From positions 558,001 through 622,000 of the forward strand of contig NZ_CP042856.1 of the NCBI RefSeq assembly GCF_008001035.1: DNA of 64,000 nt, in the 5' to 3' direction. Below the pieces are notes generated by a model. The model searched no databases. It saw nothing but the letters and a program-made list of their open reading frames with translations, and had not been told where the DNA came from. Positions 32,738 to 44,634 of the stretch are shown piece by piece. The translations under genes were made by a program, and so were the position numbers. This DNA comes from Salinibacterium sp. dk2585. Its GTDB lineage: Bacteria > Actinomycetota > Actinomycetes > Actinomycetales > Microbacteriaceae. Position 1 is the stretch's first letter; the number at the start of each line of letters is the position of its first letter.

Positions 32738-33112
32738 GTGCCAACTATTCAGCAGTTGGTCCGGAAGGGTCGCTCGCCGAAGGTCACCAAGACCAAGGCT
32801 CCCGCCCTGAAGGCCAACCCCCAGCAGCGCGGCGTGTGCACGCGTGTCTACACGACGACCCCGAAGAAGCCGAACTCGGCGCTTCGCAAGGTCGCCCGTG
32901 TCAAGCTCTCCAACGGCACCGAGGTCACCGCGTACATTCCCGGTGAGGGCCACAACCTGCAGGAGCACTCGATGGTGCTCGTTCGCGGTGGTCGTGTGAA
33001 GGACCTCCCCGGTGTTCGCTACAAGATCGTTCGCGGCGCCCTCGACACGCAGGCCGTCAAGAACCGCAAGCAGGCTCGCAGCCGCTACGGCGCGAAGATG
33101 GAGAAGAAGTAA
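32738..33112 (+). CDS. rpsL: 30S ribosomal protein S12
   Basis: S12 of 124 residues, part of the decoding centre. The conserved segment [12 protein letters not shown] carries Lys43 and [12 protein letters not shown] carries Lys88. Both are the wild-type residues whose change gives streptomycin resistance, so the allele looks sensitive. The start is GTG with AAGGAG upstream. First gene of the str operon; its stop overlaps the rpsG start by one base (TAATG). Confidence 0.98.
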   Translation: MPTIQQLVRKGRSPKVTKTKAPALKANPQQRGVCTRVYTTTPKKPNSALRKVARVKLSNGTEVTAYIPGEGHNLQEHSMVLVRGGRVKDLPGVRYKIVRGALDTQAVKNRKQARSRYGAKMEKK

Positions 33113-33582
33113 TGCCTCGCAAGGGACCAGCTCCTAAGCGCCCCGTAGCGATCGACCCGGTCTACGGCGCCCCCATCGTCAGCCAGCTCGTCAACAAGAT
33201 CCTTCTCGACGGCAAGAAGTCGCTCGCTGAGCGCATCGTCTACGACGCACTCGCGGCGGTTGAGACCAAGAGCGGCCAGGATGCCGTGACGGTGCTCAAG
33301 AAGGCGCTCGACAACGTGCGCCCCACGCTTGAGGTCAAGAGCCGCCGCGTCGGTGGCTCCACCTACCAGGTGCCCGTCGAGGTCAAGCCGCACCGCGCCA
33401 ACACCCTGGCGCTTCGCTGGCTCACGACCTACGCCAAGGGCCGTCGTGAGAAGACGATGACCGAGCGTCTCACCAACGAGATCCTCGACGCCTCCAACGG
33501 CCTCGGTGCCGCTGTGAAGCGTCGTGAGGACACGCACAAGATGGCTGAGGCCAACAAGGCGTTCTCGCACTACCGCTGGTAA
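33112..33582 (+). CDS. rpsG: 30S ribosomal protein S7
   Basis: S7, 156 residues, which binds the 3' major domain of 16S rRNA. It begins [19 protein letters not shown] and contains the conserved [12 protein letters not shown] and [10 protein letters not shown] segments; the length is standard. It is coupled to rpsL and followed after 129 nt by fusA, with a degenerate copy of the dispersed repeat in between. Confidence 0.98.
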   Translation: MPRKGPAPKRPVAIDPVYGAPIVSQLVNKILLDGKKSLAERIVYDALAAVETKSGQDAVTVLKKALDNVRPTLEVKSRRVGGSTYQVPVEVKPHRANTLALRWLTTYAKGRREKTMTERLTNEILDASNGLGAAVKRREDTHKMAEANKAFSHYRW

Positions 33583-33590
33583 CCAGCGCT

Positions 33591-33628
33591 GCGGATCGAG
33601 TAGGCGCGCCGGCGCCGTATCGCAATCC
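33591..33628. repeat. Dispersed palindromic repeat, copy 4 (degenerate)
   Basis: GCGGATCGAGTAGGCGCGCC, GGCGCCGTATCGCAATCC. The GAGTA and GTATCG parts match other copies; the ends have diverged. Lies between rpsG and fusA inside the str operon. Confidence 0.5.
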
Positions 33629-33711
33629 TCTTGGATTCGTTGCGGTCGCGGGCGCCCTGCTCGGCCCGCGCAACACCCTCTCTTTCAATCCCCAATCTTC
33701 GGAGGACCACC

Positions 33712-35826
33712 GTGGCACAGGAAGTGCTCACCGACCTGAACAAGGTCCGCAACATCGGCATCATGGCGCACATCGATGCCGGCAAGACCACCACGACTGA
33801 GCGCATCCTGTTCTACACGGGCGTCAACCACAAGATCGGCGAGACCCACGACGGTGGCGCGACGACTGACTGGATGGAGCAGGAGCAGGAGCGTGGCATC
33901 ACCATCACGTCCGCTGCTGTGACGTGCTTCTGGAACAAGAACCAGATCAACATCATCGACACCCCCGGCCACGTCGACTTCACGGTCGAGGTCGAGCGTT
34001 CGCTCCGCGTGCTCGACGGTGCTGTTGCCGTGTTCGACGGCAAGGAGGGCGTCGAGCCCCAGTCCGAGACGGTGTGGCGCCAGGCCGACAAGTACGACGT
34101 TCCCCGCATCTGCTTCGTCAACAAGATGGACAAGCTGGGCGCCGACTTCTACTTCACGGTCGAGACGATCATCAAGCGCCTCGGCGCGAAGCCGCTCGTC
34201 ATGCAGCTCCCCATCGGTTCGGAGAGCGAGTTCGTCGGCGTTGTCGACCTCGTCGAGATGAAGGCCCTCGTCTGGGCCGGCGACTCGAAGGGTGACGTCA
34301 CCATGGGTGCGTCCTACGAGACGCAGGAGATCCCGGAGAACCTCAAGGAGAAGGCTGAGGAGTACCGCACCAAGCTGCTCGAGACGGTCGCAGAGACCAG
34401 CGACGAGCTCATGGAGAAGTACTTCGGTGGCGAGGAGCTGACGGTCGCCGAGATCAAGGCCGCCATCCGCAAGCTCACCGTCGCGAGCGAGATCTACCCC
34501 GTGCTCTGTGGCTCCGCCTTCAAGAACCGTGGCGTGCAGCCCATGCTTGACGCCGTGGTCGACTACCTTCCGTCGCCGCTCGACGTGCCGGCCATCGAGG
34601 CCCACGACCCGCGCGACGAAGAGAAGATCATCGAGCGCAAGCCGTCCGCTGACGAGCCCTTCGCTGCCCTCGCGTTCAAGGTTGCGGTGCACCCCTTCTT
34701 CGGTCGCCTCACCTACATCCGTGTCTACTCGGGCACGATCGTGAGCGGCTCCGCGGTGGCCAACTCCACCAAGGGCAAGAAGGAGCGCATCGGAAAGATC
34801 TTCCAGATGCACGCCAACAAGGAGATGCCGGTCGACAGCGTCACCGCTGGCCACATCTACGCCGTCATCGGCCTCAAGGACACGACGACGGGTGACACGC
34901 TGTGTGACCCGAACGCCCAGGTCGTCCTCGAGTCGATGACCTTCCCCGAGCCCGTCATCGAGGTCGCCATCGAGCCCAAGACGAAGGCTGACCAGGAGAA
35001 GCTCGGCACGGCCATCCAGAAGCTCGCTGAAGAAGACCCGACGTTCCGCGTCGAGCTCAACTACGAGACCGGCCAGACCGTCATCAAGGGCATGGGCGAG
35101 CTCCACCTCGACATCCTCGTCGACCGCATGAAGCGCGAGTTCAAGGTCGAGGCCAACGTGGGCAAGCCCCAGGTGGCCTACCGTGAGACGATCCGCCGCA
35201 CGGTTGAGAAGCACGACTACACCCACAAGAAGCAGACCGGTGGTTCCGGCCAGTTCGCAAAGGTGCAGATCGCGCTCGAGCCCCTCGAGGTCACCCCGGA
35301 GACGTCGTACGAGTTCGTCGACAAGGTCACCGGTGGTCGCGTTCCGCGCGAGTACATTCCTTCGATCGACGCGGGTATCCAGGATGCGATGCAGACCGGT
35401 ATCCTTGCCGGCTTCCCGACGGTGGGCGTCAAGGCGACGCTCCTCGACGGTGCCTACCACGACGTCGACTCCTCGGAGATGGCGTTCAAGATCGCCGGTT
35501 CGATGGCCTACAAGGAGGCCGCTCGCAAGGCGAACCCCGTGCTGCTCGAGCCGCTCATGGCGGTCGAGGTGCGTACGCCCGAGGAGTACATGGGCGACGT
35601 CATCGGCGACCTGAACTCCCGTCGTGGCCAGATCCAGTCCATGGAAGACGCGACTGGTGTCAAGGTCGTCTCGGCCAAGGTACCGCTGTCAGAGATGTTC
35701 GGGTATGTTGGCGACCTGAGGTCCAAGACCTCCGGCCGTGCGGTGTACTCGATGTCCTTCGACAGCTACGCGGAGGTCCCGAAGGCTGTTGCCGACGAGA
35801 TCGTCCAGAAGAACAAGGGCGAATAG
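33712..35826 (+). CDS. fusA: Elongation factor G
   Basis: Translocation GTPase, 704 residues. The P-loop is AHIDAGKTT (about 19-27), the switch II region DTPGHVDF, and the guanine-specificity motif NKMDKLGAD; all are intact. Domains III-V follow with the family-typical [21 protein letters not shown] at 33712 ([12 protein letters not shown]) is chosen because GGAGG lies 6-7 nt upstream and the conserved N-terminus begins there, though the frame is open from 33631. Followed by tuf after 108 nt. Confidence 0.98.
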   Translation: MAQEVLTDLNKVRNIGIMAHIDAGKTTTTERILFYTGVNHKIGETHDGGATTDWMEQEQERGITITSAAVTCFWNKNQINIIDTPGHVDFTVEVERSLRVLDGAVAVFDGKEGVEPQSETVWRQADKYDVPRICFVNKMDKLGADFYFTVETIIKRLGAKPLVMQLPIGSESEFVGVVDLVEMKALVWAGDSKGDVTMGASYETQEIPENLKEKAEEYRTKLLETVAETSDELMEKYFGGEELTVAEIKAAIRKLTVASEIYPVLCGSAFKNRGVQPMLDAVVDYLPSPLDVPAIEAHDPRDEEKIIERKPSADEPFAALAFKVAVHPFFGRLTYIRVYSGTIVSGSAVANSTKGKKERIGKIFQMHANKEMPVDSVTAGHIYAVIGLKDTTTGDTLCDPNAQVVLESMTFPEPVIEVAIEPKTKADQEKLGTAIQKLAEEDPTFRVELNYETGQTVIKGMGELHLDILVDRMKREFKVEANVGKPQVAYRETIRRTVEKHDYTHKKQTGGSGQFAKVQIALEPLEVTPETSYEFVDKVTGGRVPREYIPSIDAGIQDAMQTGILAGFPTVGVKATLLDGAYHDVDSSEMAFKIAGSMAYKEAARKANPVLLEPLMAVEVRTPEEYMGDVIGDLNSRRGQIQSMEDATGVKVVSAKVPLSEMFGYVGDLRSKTSGRAVYSMSFDSYAEVPKAVADEIVQKNKGE

Positions 35827-35886
35827 CCCCAGTTCGCAGGGGCCTCCCGCCCCGAGTAACATAAATACACACTCCACCCAGCAGCT

Positions 35887-35905
35887 CATCCGATGCTTTC
35901 GGATG
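35887..35905 (+). other. Hairpin of inverted CATCCGA words between fusA and tuf
   Basis: CATCCGA (35887-35893) and TCGGATG (35899-35905) form a 7-bp stem with a 5-nt loop, 29 nt before the tuf start. There is no U-tract, so it is not a normal terminator. It is one of five inverted GCATCCG-type pairs in this window. Confidence 0.5.
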
Positions 35906-35934
35906 CCTGCACCATTGTCCTGAGGAGGACCATA

Positions 35935-37128
<1,194 letters not shown>

Positions 37129-37145
37129 CTCCGGTTACCTCTCGG

Positions 37146-37177
37146 AAGGGCCCGCGACTTCGGTCGCGGGCCTTTCT
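37146..37177 (+). terminator. str operon terminator after tuf
   Basis: GGCCCGCGAC, TTCG loop, GTCGCGGGCC, then TTTCT: a textbook intrinsic terminator starting 18 nt after the tuf stop. The stem extends with A-U and G-U pairs on the outside. Confidence 0.9.
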
Positions 37178-37226
37178 GCATGTTCGGCGTCTGTTCGCAT
37201 TCGCGTCACTGGCGTACGTTCGGGGC

Positions 37227-38192
37227 ATGCCCCGCCTCCGCCGCTCGAACACCGCGTCTTCCGGCATCACGCGTCGGCGCAGGGGCAAGGGCTTCTCTTA
37301 CCGCGACAGCGCCGGCCTGCCGATCGACGGCGCCACCCGGCTGCGCATCGAGCAGCTCGCGATCCCTCCCGCCTGGACCGAGGTGTGGATCTGTCGCTAT
37401 CCCAACGGCCACATCCAGGCGACGGGGGTGGATGCCGCAGGCCGTCGCCAGTACCTGTACCACCCGCAGTGGCGCGAACAGAAGGACCGCGTCAAGTTCG
37501 ACCGCGCACTGGAACTCGCGGGCGCGCTCAGTCCTGCGCGGCGACAGGTCACGATGGACCTCCGCGGGGACGGCGCCTCGCGAGAGCGCGTACTGGCGGG
37601 CGCCTTCCGGATGCTCGACCGGGGGAGCTTGCGAGTCGGCTCCGAGCAGTACGTCGAGGCCAATGGCAGCCACGGCTTGTCGACGCTGCTGGGAAGGCAC
37701 GCCCGGGTCGCTTCCGATGGTGTCGTGACGCTGGAGTTTCCCGCCAAGGGTGGCATCGAATGGTCGTCGTCCATCCAGGACCCAGACCTCGCGCGGCTCC
37801 TCCGCGTGCTCAAGCGCCGCGGGGGAGACGAGCGACTGCTCGCCTGGTTCGACGGTGAGGCGTGGCATCCGCTCTCGCCCGAGGAGATCAACGCGGACGT
37901 GCGGCGCCGCACGGGCGGCGACTTCACCGCGAAGGACTTCCGCACACTCCACGGCACGATCGCTGCCGCGGTCAGCCTCGCGCAGTCTGGCCCGCAGGCC
38001 TCGGCCAGGGCGCGCGCCAGGGCAATCAAGCGAGCAGCGGATGCCGCGGCCGAAGTGCTCGGGAATACGCCCACGATCGCCCGCAAGAGCTACATCGACC
38101 CGCGCGTGATTGACCGTTTCGAACGCGGTGCGACGATCGACCCGGAACGTGTGAACTCCGCCGAATCACAGCTGCTGGAGTTGCTTTCCTGA
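37227..38192 (+). CDS. DNA topoisomerase IB
   Basis: A 321-residue poxvirus-type topoisomerase IB that relaxes supercoils through a 3'-phosphotyrosine. The catalytic tyrosine is Y289 in ARKSYIDPRVID. Other probable catalytic residues are R137 (SLRVGSE), K174 (FPAKGG), R239 and H242 (KDFRTLHGT). The N-terminal part ending LAIPPAWTEVWIC...GHIQATGVDAAGRRQYLYH matches the family's DNA-binding cap. Length is normal for bacterial members. It lies alone between the str terminator and the S10 leader, about 50 nt after the terminator. Confidence 0.88.
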   Translation: MPRLRRSNTASSGITRRRRGKGFSYRDSAGLPIDGATRLRIEQLAIPPAWTEVWICRYPNGHIQATGVDAAGRRQYLYHPQWREQKDRVKFDRALELAGALSPARRQVTMDLRGDGASRERVLAGAFRMLDRGSLRVGSEQYVEANGSHGLSTLLGRHARVASDGVVTLEFPAKGGIEWSSSIQDPDLARLLRVLKRRGGDERLLAWFDGEAWHPLSPEEINADVRRRTGGDFTAKDFRTLHGTIAAAVSLAQSGPQASARARARAIKRAADAAAEVLGNTPTIARKSYIDPRVIDRFERGATIDPERVNSAESQLLELLS

Positions 38193-38563
38193 GCATGCCT
38201 TGGGCATCGCGCCAGCGCGACACGCCCGGGTTGCAGGTGGGTGGGGAATGTGGCAAACTCTTCTAGTTCAACATTTCCGCCCGGTGCACGATCGACCGGG
38301 GCTGGGATCACTGCCAGGCAGTGCATAGATTCGCCCCCCGGGGGCATCTAGGCCGCGGGTAGCAGGACAAAGCTTAATCGACACTCGATGAACACGCGGA
38401 TACCCGTGTGCCCGCAAAGGCTTGCGCCTGAGCTCGGGAGTCGACACGGTGCCGTGGTCAAGAGCCACGGCGTTTGACATGAAAACAGTGGTGCGACAGC
38501 AGAAGTGCTCCGCAGCGTGTGCGTGGAACAAGCGCACTTGGTACTAAAGAGAGAGAGTCAGAC
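38193..38563 (+). other. S10 operon leader region
   Basis: About 370 bp without a gene. A possible promoter is TTGCAG, 17 nt, CAAACT near 38231-38259, which is weak. A stem GCCGTGG (38451-38457) / CCACGGC (38465-38471) with a 7-nt loop lies about 90 nt before rpsJ. Its length suggests a regulated ribosomal-protein leader, for example L4 feedback as in other bacteria, but no known motif was recognised. GAGAGAG precedes rpsJ. Confidence 0.4.
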
Positions 38564-38872
38564 ATGGCGGGACAGAAGATCCGCATCCGACTTAAGTCGT
38601 ATGACCACGAGGTCATCGACAGCTCGGCGCGCAAGATCGTCGACACGGTGACCCGTGCGGGCGCGACGGTTGTCGGGCCGGTGCCCCTTCCTACGGAGAA
38701 GAACGTGGTCGTCGTGATCCGCTCTCCTCACAAGTACAAGGACGCGCGCGAGCACTTCGAGAAGCGCACTCACAAGCGCCTGATCGACATCATTGACCCG
38801 ACTCCGAAGGCTGTCGACTCGCTCATGCGTCTCGACCTGCCGGCCGACGTCAACATCGAGATCAAGCTGTAA
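38564..38872 (+). CDS. rpsJ: 30S ribosomal protein S10
   Basis: S10 (NusE), 102 residues, also a transcription antitermination factor. It begins [19 protein letters not shown] and contains the conserved [12 protein letters not shown] loop near the ribosome-binding tip. ATG at 38564 is preceded by GAGAGAG; the frame upstream is not coding. First gene of the S10 operon. Confidence 0.98.
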   Translation: MAGQKIRIRLKSYDHEVIDSSARKIVDTVTRAGATVVGPVPLPTEKNVVVVIRSPHKYKDAREHFEKRTHKRLIDIIDPTPKAVDSLMRLDLPADVNIEIKL

Positions 38873-38880
38873 GGATCACC

Positions 38881-39531
38881 ATGGCTACTACTACGACCCG
38901 AAAGGGCCTGCTGGGCAAGAAGCTCGGCATGACCCAGGTCTGGGATGCGAACAACAAGCTCATTCCCGTGACCGTCATCGAGATCACGCCCAACGTCGTG
39001 ACGCAGGTCCGCACCCCCGAGGTTGACGGCTACGAGGCTGTCCAGATCGCCTACGGCCAGATCGACCCGCGCAAGGCCAACAAGCCCGCGACCGGTCACT
39101 TCGACAAGGCCGGCGTCACGCCGCGCCGCCACCTCACCGAGATCCGCACCTCCGACGCTTCCGAGTACTCGCTCGGCCAGGAGCTCACGGTCGACATGTT
39201 CGAGGCCGGCCAGAAGGTCGACGTCGTCGGCACCAGCAAGGGCAAGGGCTTCGCCGGTGTCATGAAGCGCCACAACTTCGCCGGTGTCTCGGCGTCGCAC
39301 GGTGCGCACCGCAACCACCGCAAGCCGGGCTCCATCGGCGCCTCCTCGACCCCCAGCCGTGTCTTCAAGGGCATGCGCATGGCGGGCCGCATGGGTGGCG
39401 ACCGCGTGACCGTCCAGGGCCTCACGGTCCAGGCAGTCGACGCTGAGAAGGGCCTGCTGCTCGTCAAGGGTGCCGTTCCCGGCGCTCGTGGCCGCATCGT
39501 TTTCGTTCGCAACGCAGTGAAGGGAGCCTGA
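38881..39531 (+). CDS. rplC: 50S ribosomal protein L3
   Basis: L3, 216 residues, near the peptidyl transferase centre. Recognised from [14 protein letters not shown] at the N-terminus and the loop [26 protein letters not shown] lies 6 nt upstream of ATG. It is 8 nt after rpsJ. Confidence 0.98.
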   Translation: MATTTTRKGLLGKKLGMTQVWDANNKLIPVTVIEITPNVVTQVRTPEVDGYEAVQIAYGQIDPRKANKPATGHFDKAGVTPRRHLTEIRTSDASEYSLGQELTVDMFEAGQKVDVVGTSKGKGFAGVMKRHNFAGVSASHGAHRNHRKPGSIGASSTPSRVFKGMRMAGRMGGDRVTVQGLTVQAVDAEKGLLLVKGAVPGARGRIVFVRNAVKGA

Positions 39532-39536
39532 GCTTC

Positions 39537-40187
39537 ATGGCTACCGCAATCGACGTCATCGACGTGAAGGGCAAGAAGGTCGGCACGGTCGACCTTCCCG
39601 CTGACACGTTCGACGTGCAGACCAACGTTCCGCTCATCCACCAGGTCGTCGTCGCCCAGCGCGCCGCCGCCCGCCAGGGCACGCACAAGACCAAGGGTCG
39701 CGGCGAGGTCTCGGGTTCCGGCTCGAAGCCCTTCAAGCAGAAGGGCACGGGCCGCGCCCGTCAGGGCTCGATCCGCATGCCGCAGCACCGCGGTGGTGGC
39801 ATCGTGCACGGACCGGTGCCGCGCGACTACGCGCAGCGCACCCCCAAGAAGATGATCGCTGCAGCGCTTCGCGGAGCGCTCTCCGACCGCGCCCGCGGTG
39901 GTCGCCTTCACGTCGTGGAGTCCCTCGCCCTCGGTGACGTGCCCTCGACCAAGTCGGTCGTGGCACTTCTCGCCGACATCGCCACCAGCAAGCACGTGCT
40001 CATCGTGCTCGAGCGCGGCGACGAGATCAGCTACAAGAGCGTTCGGAACATCCCGACCGTTCACGTGCTTCCCTACGACCAGCTCAACGCCTACGACGTG
40101 CTCGTGAGCGATGACATCGTCTTCACCAAGGGCGCCTTCGACGCATTCACCGCGCCCAAGGCCGAGAAGGAAGAGGTGAGCGCATGA
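39537..40187 (+). CDS. rplD: 50S ribosomal protein L4
   Basis: L4, 216 residues, lining the exit tunnel with its extended loop ([25 protein letters not shown]). In several bacteria L4 represses its own operon. AGGGAG lies upstream of the ATG. Its stop overlaps the rplW start (ATGA). Confidence 0.98.
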   Translation: MATAIDVIDVKGKKVGTVDLPADTFDVQTNVPLIHQVVVAQRAAARQGTHKTKGRGEVSGSGSKPFKQKGTGRARQGSIRMPQHRGGGIVHGPVPRDYAQRTPKKMIAAALRGALSDRARGGRLHVVESLALGDVPSTKSVVALLADIATSKHVLIVLERGDEISYKSVRNIPTVHVLPYDQLNAYDVLVSDDIVFTKGAFDAFTAPKAEKEEVSA

Positions 40188-40483
40188 GCGCCACATACAA
40201 GGACCCGCGCGACGTCATCATCGCGCCCGTCGTCTCTGAGAAGAGCTACGGCCTGATCGACCAGGGCAAGTACACCTTCGAGGTGGACCCCCGCTCGAAC
40301 AAGACCGAGATCAAGCTCGCGATCGAGAAGATCTTCGGCGTGCAGGTCGAGTCCATCAACACGCTCAACCGCCAGGGCAAGACGCGTCGTACCAAGTTCG
40401 GTATGGGCAAGCGCAAGAACACCAAGCGCGCGATCGTGACGCTCAAGTCCGGTTCCATCGACATCTTCACGGCTGTCGGCTAG
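40184..40483 (+). CDS. rplW: 50S ribosomal protein L23
   Basis: L23, 99 residues, at the tunnel exit where it docks trigger factor and SRP. Conserved [20 protein letters not shown] and [15 protein letters not shown]. Translation is coupled to rplD through a 4-nt overlap. Confidence 0.97.
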   Translation: MSATYKDPRDVIIAPVVSEKSYGLIDQGKYTFEVDPRSNKTEIKLAIEKIFGVQVESINTLNRQGKTRRTKFGMGKRKNTKRAIVTLKSGSIDIFTAVG

Positions 40484-40501
40484 GGAGCAGAGGAATAACC
40501 A

Positions 40502-41341
40502 ATGGCAATTCGCAAGTACAAGCCCACGACCCCCGGTCGTCGCGGTTCTTCGGTCGCAGACTTCGCTGAGATCACCCGCTCGACGCCCGAGAAGTCGCTG
40601 CTCCGTCCGCTGCCGAAGACCGGTGGCCGCAACAATGCCGGACGCATCACCACGCGTCACATCGGTGGTGGCCACAAGCGTCAGTACCGCGTTATCGACT
40701 TCCGTCGCAATGACAAGGACGGCATCAACGCCAAGGTCGCGCACATCGAGTACGACCCCAACCGCACGGCGCGCATCGCGCTCCTGCACTACTTCGACGG
40801 CACGAAGCGCTACATCATCGCGCCCGAGAAGCTGAAGCAGGGCGACATCGTCGAGTCGGGTGCCGGCGCTGACATCAAGCCGGGCAACAACCTCCCGCTC
40901 AAGAACATCCCCGTGGGTACCGTCATCCACGCCATCGAGCTCAAGCCCGGTGGCGGCGCGAAGATCGCCCGCTCGGCTGGTTCCTCCGTGCGTCTCGTCG
41001 CCAAGGACGGCCCCTACGCCCAGCTGCGTATGCCCTCCGGTGAGATTCGCAACGTGGATGCCCGCTGCCGCGCGACGATCGGCGAGGTCGGCAATGCCGA
41101 GCAGTCGAATATCAACTGGGGCAAGGCCGGCCGTATGCGCTGGAAGGGCGTCCGCCCGACTGTCCGTGGTGTCGCGATGAACCCCGTCGATCACCCGCAC
41201 GGTGGTGGTGAGGGCAAGACCTCCGGTGGTCGTCACCCGGTCAGCCCCTGGGGCCAGTCCGAGGGCCGCACCCGCAAGCCCAACCGCGAGAGCGACAAGC
41301 TCATCGTTCGTCGCCGCAACGTCGGCAAGAAGCGCAAGTAG
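40502..41341 (+). CDS. rplB: 50S ribosomal protein L2
   Basis: L2, 279 residues, required for peptidyl transfer. The conserved C-terminal segment [14 protein letters not shown] holds the essential histidine, and the N-terminus has KPTTPGRRG. The ribosome site is AGAGGA. Length is standard. Confidence 0.98.
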   Translation: MAIRKYKPTTPGRRGSSVADFAEITRSTPEKSLLRPLPKTGGRNNAGRITTRHIGGGHKRQYRVIDFRRNDKDGINAKVAHIEYDPNRTARIALLHYFDGTKRYIIAPEKLKQGDIVESGAGADIKPGNNLPLKNIPVGTVIHAIELKPGGGAKIARSAGSSVRLVAKDGPYAQLRMPSGEIRNVDARCRATIGEVGNAEQSNINWGKAGRMRWKGVRPTVRGVAMNPVDHPHGGGEGKTSGGRHPVSPWGQSEGRTRKPNRESDKLIVRRRNVGKKRK

Positions 41342-41368
41342 CCCAGGAAAAGGAACAAAGGGTAGAAA

Positions 41369-41650
41369 ATGCCACGCAGTCTTAAAAAGGGCCCCTTCGT
41401 CGACGAGCACCTTTTCCGCAAGGTCGCCGCGCAGAACGAGGCCAACAGCAAGAACGTGATCAAGACCTGGTCGCGCCGCTCAATGATCGTGCCGGCCATG
41501 CTCGGCCACACGATCGCGGTGCACGACGGTCGCAAGCACATCCCGGTGTTCGTCACCGAGACCATGGTTGGGCACAAGCTCGGAGAGTTTGCTCCCACCC
41601 GCACCTTCCGTGGACACGTGAAGGACGACAAGAAGGGTCGCCGCCGCTAA
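41369..41650 (+). CDS. rpsS: 30S ribosomal protein S19
   Basis: S19, 93 residues, in the 30S head. It begins [15 protein letters not shown] and contains [20 protein letters not shown]; both are family hallmarks. AAAGG precedes the ATG. Confidence 0.98.
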   Translation: MPRSLKKGPFVDEHLFRKVAAQNEANSKNVIKTWSRRSMIVPAMLGHTIAVHDGRKHIPVFVTETMVGHKLGEFAPTRTFRGHVKDDKKGRRR

Positions 41651-41675
41651 TCGCGGTGGTGAAGGAGGTAGAGAA

Positions 41676-42071
41676 ATGGTGGAGTCGATCGCCCGCGTGC
41701 GACACATCCGCGTGACCCCTATGAAGGCTCGTCGTGTCGTCAACATGATCCGCGGCAAGCAGGCCCACGAGGCCCTGGCCATCCTCAAGTTCGCCCCCCA
41801 GGGTGCGAGCGAGCCCGTGTACAAGCTGGTCGCCTCGGCGATCGCTAACGCACGGGTCAAGGCGGATGCCAGCAACAGCTTCCTCGACGAGCAGGACCTG
41901 TACATCAGCCAGGCCTACGTCGACGAGGGCACCACGCTCAAGCGGTTCCAGCCGCGTGCGCAGGGACGTGCGTTCCAGGTCCTCAAGCGCACCAGCCACA
42001 TCACCGTTGTGCTGGCCACGCCTGACGAGGCCGACGCGAAGAAGACGACTGCGAAGGCAGGGAAGAAGTAA
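41676..42071 (+). CDS. rplV: 50S ribosomal protein L22
   Basis: L22, 131 residues, whose beta-hairpin reaches the exit tunnel (macrolide site). Conserved [18 protein letters not shown]-type N-terminus and [10 protein letters not shown] hairpin. A near-perfect Shine-Dalgarno, GAAGGAGGT, lies at 41661-41669. The stop overlaps the rpsC start. Confidence 0.98.
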   Translation: MVESIARVRHIRVTPMKARRVVNMIRGKQAHEALAILKFAPQGASEPVYKLVASAIANARVKADASNSFLDEQDLYISQAYVDEGTTLKRFQPRAQGRAFQVLKRTSHITVVLATPDEADAKKTTAKAGKK

Positions 42072-42835
42072 TGGGCCAGAAAGTAAATCCCTACGGTTTC
42101 CGTCTGGGAATCACCACTGACCACGTGTCGCGGTGGTTCGCCGACAGCACCAAGCCGGGCCAGCGTTACAGCGACTACGTTGCTGAGGACGTTCGCATCC
42201 GCAACATGCTGAAGACGAGCCTCGACCGTGCCGGCGTCGCCCGCATCGAGATCGAGCGCACCCGTGACCGCGTCCGCGTGGACATCCACACGGCACGCCC
42301 GGGCATCGTCATCGGTCGTCGTGGCGCGGAGGCCGAGCGCATCCGTGGCGACCTCGAGAAGCTCACGAAGAAGCAGATCCAGCTCAACATCCTCGAGGTC
42401 AAGAACCCCGAGGCCGAGGCACAGCTCGTCGCCCAGGGCATCGCTGAGCAGCTCAGCGCCCGTGTCGCGTTCCGTCGCGCCATGCGCAAGGGCCTCCAGG
42501 GTGCCCAGCGCGCCGGCGCCAAGGGTGTCCGCATCCAGGTGTCCGGTCGTCTTGGCGGCGCCGAGATGAGCCGTTCGGAGTTCTACCGCGAGGGTCGTGT
42601 GCCGCTGCACACGCTTCGCGCGAACATCGACTACGGCTTCTACGAGGCCCGCACCACCTTTGGTCGCATCGGCGTCAAGGTGTGGATCTACAAGGGTGAC
42701 ATCACCAACAAGGAACTCGCCCGCGAGCAGGCGAACCAGAAGTCGTCGCGCCCCGAGCGCGGTGACCGTGACCGTCCGCGTCGCGGCGCTGCTCCCAAGG
42801 CTGAGGCGCCCGTCGCAGCAGGAGTTGAGGCATAA
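42071..42835 (+). CDS. rpsC: 30S ribosomal protein S3
   Basis: S3, 254 residues, at the mRNA entry channel. Begins [15 protein letters not shown], has the KH motif [19 protein letters not shown], and the [11 protein letters not shown] segment. The C-terminus carries a charged Arg/Asp/Ala tail of about 35 residues. Confidence 0.98.
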   Translation: MGQKVNPYGFRLGITTDHVSRWFADSTKPGQRYSDYVAEDVRIRNMLKTSLDRAGVARIEIERTRDRVRVDIHTARPGIVIGRRGAEAERIRGDLEKLTKKQIQLNILEVKNPEAEAQLVAQGIAEQLSARVAFRRAMRKGLQGAQRAGAKGVRIQVSGRLGGAEMSRSEFYREGRVPLHTLRANIDYGFYEARTTFGRIGVKVWIYKGDITNKELAREQANQKSSRPERGDRDRPRRGAAPKAEAPVAAGVEA

Positions 42836-42837
42836 CA

Positions 42838-43257
42838 ATGTTGATCCCACGTAAGGTCAAGTTCCGCAAGCAGCACCACCCGAGCCGCAGCGGTCACGCC
42901 ACCGGTGGCACGAAGGTGACCTTCGGCGAGTTCGGCATCCAGGCGATCACGCCGGCGTATGTCACGAACCGCCAGATCGAGGCTGCTCGTATCGCCATGA
43001 CCCGTCACATCAAGCGTGGTGGAAAGGTGTGGATCAACATCTACCCCGACCGCCCGCTGACCAAGAAGCCGGCCGAAACTCGAATGGGTTCCGGTAAGGG
43101 TTCGCCCGAGTGGTGGGTCGCCAACGTCAAGCCGGGCCGCGTGCTCTTCGAGGTCGCTGGCGTCAACGAGACGCTCGCCCGCGAGGCACTCACCCGTGCA
43201 ATCCACAAGCTTCCACTGAAGGCGCGCATCATCAAGCGCGAGGAGGGCGACGCATAA
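42838..43257 (+). CDS. rplP: 50S ribosomal protein L16
   Basis: L16, 139 residues, by the A-site tRNA. Recognised from [19 protein letters not shown] and [16 protein letters not shown]. Starts 2 nt after rpsC; its stop overlaps the rpmC start. Confidence 0.98.
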   Translation: MLIPRKVKFRKQHHPSRSGHATGGTKVTFGEFGIQAITPAYVTNRQIEAARIAMTRHIKRGGKVWINIYPDRPLTKKPAETRMGSGKGSPEWWVANVKPGRVLFEVAGVNETLAREALTRAIHKLPLKARIIKREEGDA

Positions 43258-43583
43258 TGGCGATCGGTTCCAAGGAGCTCGCAAGCAGCGAGCTCGACAC
43301 ATTCGAAGACGAGCGACTCGTCGACGAGCTCAAGAAGGCCAAGGAAGAGCTCTTCAACCTGCGGTTCCAGTCGGCCACGGGCCAGCTCGAGAGCCACGGA
43401 CGCCTGCGCGCCGTCAAGCGCGACATCGCTCGCATCTACACGGTCATCCGTGAGCGCGAGCTGGGCATCCGTGCCACCCCCGCCCCGGTTGAGGCTCCTG
43501 CCAAGGCAGAGAAGAAGACCAAGGCGAAGAAGGATGCTGCTGACGCGGCTCCCGAGGCCGAGAAGACCGAGGAGTCCAAGTAA
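43257..43583 (+). CDS. rpmC: 50S ribosomal protein L29 with C-terminal extension
   Basis: L29, 108 residues against about 65-80 for most bacteria. The helical core ends near IRERELGIR. The remaining 30 or so residues are a Lys/Ala/Glu/Pro-rich low-complexity tail. Start ATG overlaps the rplP stop (TAATG); the open frame upstream is not coding. Confidence 0.96.
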   Translation: MAIGSKELASSELDTFEDERLVDELKKAKEELFNLRFQSATGQLESHGRLRAVKRDIARIYTVIRERELGIRATPAPVEAPAKAEKKTKAKKDAADAAPEAEKTEESK

Positions 43584-43873
43584 TGGCTAAGGCAGAAGAG
43601 AAGGCGACCGCCCCGGCCGTCGTCCGCGGCTACCGCAAGACGCAGCGTGGCTACGTCGTCTCCGACAAGATGGACAAGACCATCGTCGTCGAGGTCGAGG
43701 ACCGCGTGAAGCACCCGCTCTACGGCAAGGTCATCCGCCGCACCGAGAAGCGCAAGGTTCACGACGAGACCAACTCGGCCGGCATCGGCGACCTCGTCGT
43801 TATCAGCGAGACCCGTCCGCTGAGCGCCACCAAGCGCTGGCGCCTGGTCGAGATCCTCGAGAAGGCCAAGTAG
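43583..43873 (+). CDS. rpsQ: 30S ribosomal protein S17
   Basis: S17, 96 residues, an early 16S rRNA binder of OB fold. Conserved [20 protein letters not shown] and [16 protein letters not shown] overlaps the rpmC stop. Confidence 0.97.
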   Translation: MAKAEEKATAPAVVRGYRKTQRGYVVSDKMDKTIVVEVEDRVKHPLYGKVIRRTEKRKVHDETNSAGIGDLVVISETRPLSATKRWRLVEILEKAK

Positions 43874-43912
43874 CCCTTTCGCGGTCTACTTAGGAATTAA
43901 GGACACAGACAC

Positions 43913-44281
43913 ATGCTTCAGCAGGAATCAAGGGTCAAGGTCGCCGACAACACGGGCGCCAAGACGCTGCTCACGATTCGCGTCCTCGGCGGCTCCGGCC
44001 GTCGCTATGCCGGCCTCGGCGACGTCATCGTCGCGACGGTCAAGGATGCAATCCCCGGCGGCAACGTGAAGAAGGGTGACGTCGTCAAGGCGGTCATCGT
44101 TCGCACCAAGAAGGAGACGCGCCGTCCCGACGGCTCGTACATCAAGTTCGACGAGAACGCAGCGGTCATCCTGAAGGCTGACGGGGACCCCCGCGGTACC
44201 CGCATCTTCGGGCCGGTCGGTCGTGAGCTTCGTGACAAGAAGTTCATGAAGATCGTCTCGCTGGCACCGGAGGTTATTTAG
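43913..44281 (+). CDS. rplN: 50S ribosomal protein L14
   Basis: L14, 122 residues, forming intersubunit bridges. Begins [17 protein letters not shown] and ends [11 protein letters not shown], both typical. Separated from rpsQ by 39 nt; taken as the first gene of the spc group. Confidence 0.98.
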   Translation: MLQQESRVKVADNTGAKTLLTIRVLGGSGRRYAGLGDVIVATVKDAIPGGNVKKGDVVKAVIVRTKKETRRPDGSYIKFDENAAVILKADGDPRGTRIFGPVGRELRDKKFMKIVSLAPEVI

Positions 44282-44283
44282 TC

Positions 44284-44634
44284 ATGGCGAAGATCAAGAA
44301 GGGCGACCTCGTCCAGGTGATCACGGGCCGCACCCAGGCGCGCGGCGGAGACCGTGGCAAGCAGGGCCGTGTGCTCGAGGTCATCGTCGAGAAGAACCGC
44401 GTCGTCGTCGAGGGTGTGAACCTCGTCACGAAGCACGTTCGCGTCGGCCAGACCCAGCGCGGCACCAAGACCGGCGGCATCGAGACGCACGAGGCTCCGC
44501 TTCACATCTCGAACGTCGCGCTGGTCGACCCCGAAACCAAGAAGCCGACCCGCGTCGGCCACCGTGTGGAGACGAACGCAGACGGCAAGTCCGTCCGCGT
44601 GCGCTACGCCAAGAAGTCAGGTAAGGACCTGTAA
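44284..44634 (+). CDS. rplX: 50S ribosomal protein L24
   Basis: L24, 116 residues, an assembly initiator with a KOW motif: [11 protein letters not shown] followed by GKQGRVLEV. Starts 2 nt after rplN and overlaps rplE by one base. Confidence 0.97.
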   Translation: MAKIKKGDLVQVITGRTQARGGDRGKQGRVLEVIVEKNRVVVEGVNLVTKHVRVGQTQRGTKTGGIETHEAPLHISNVALVDPETKKPTRVGHRVETNADGKSVRVRYAKKSGKDL

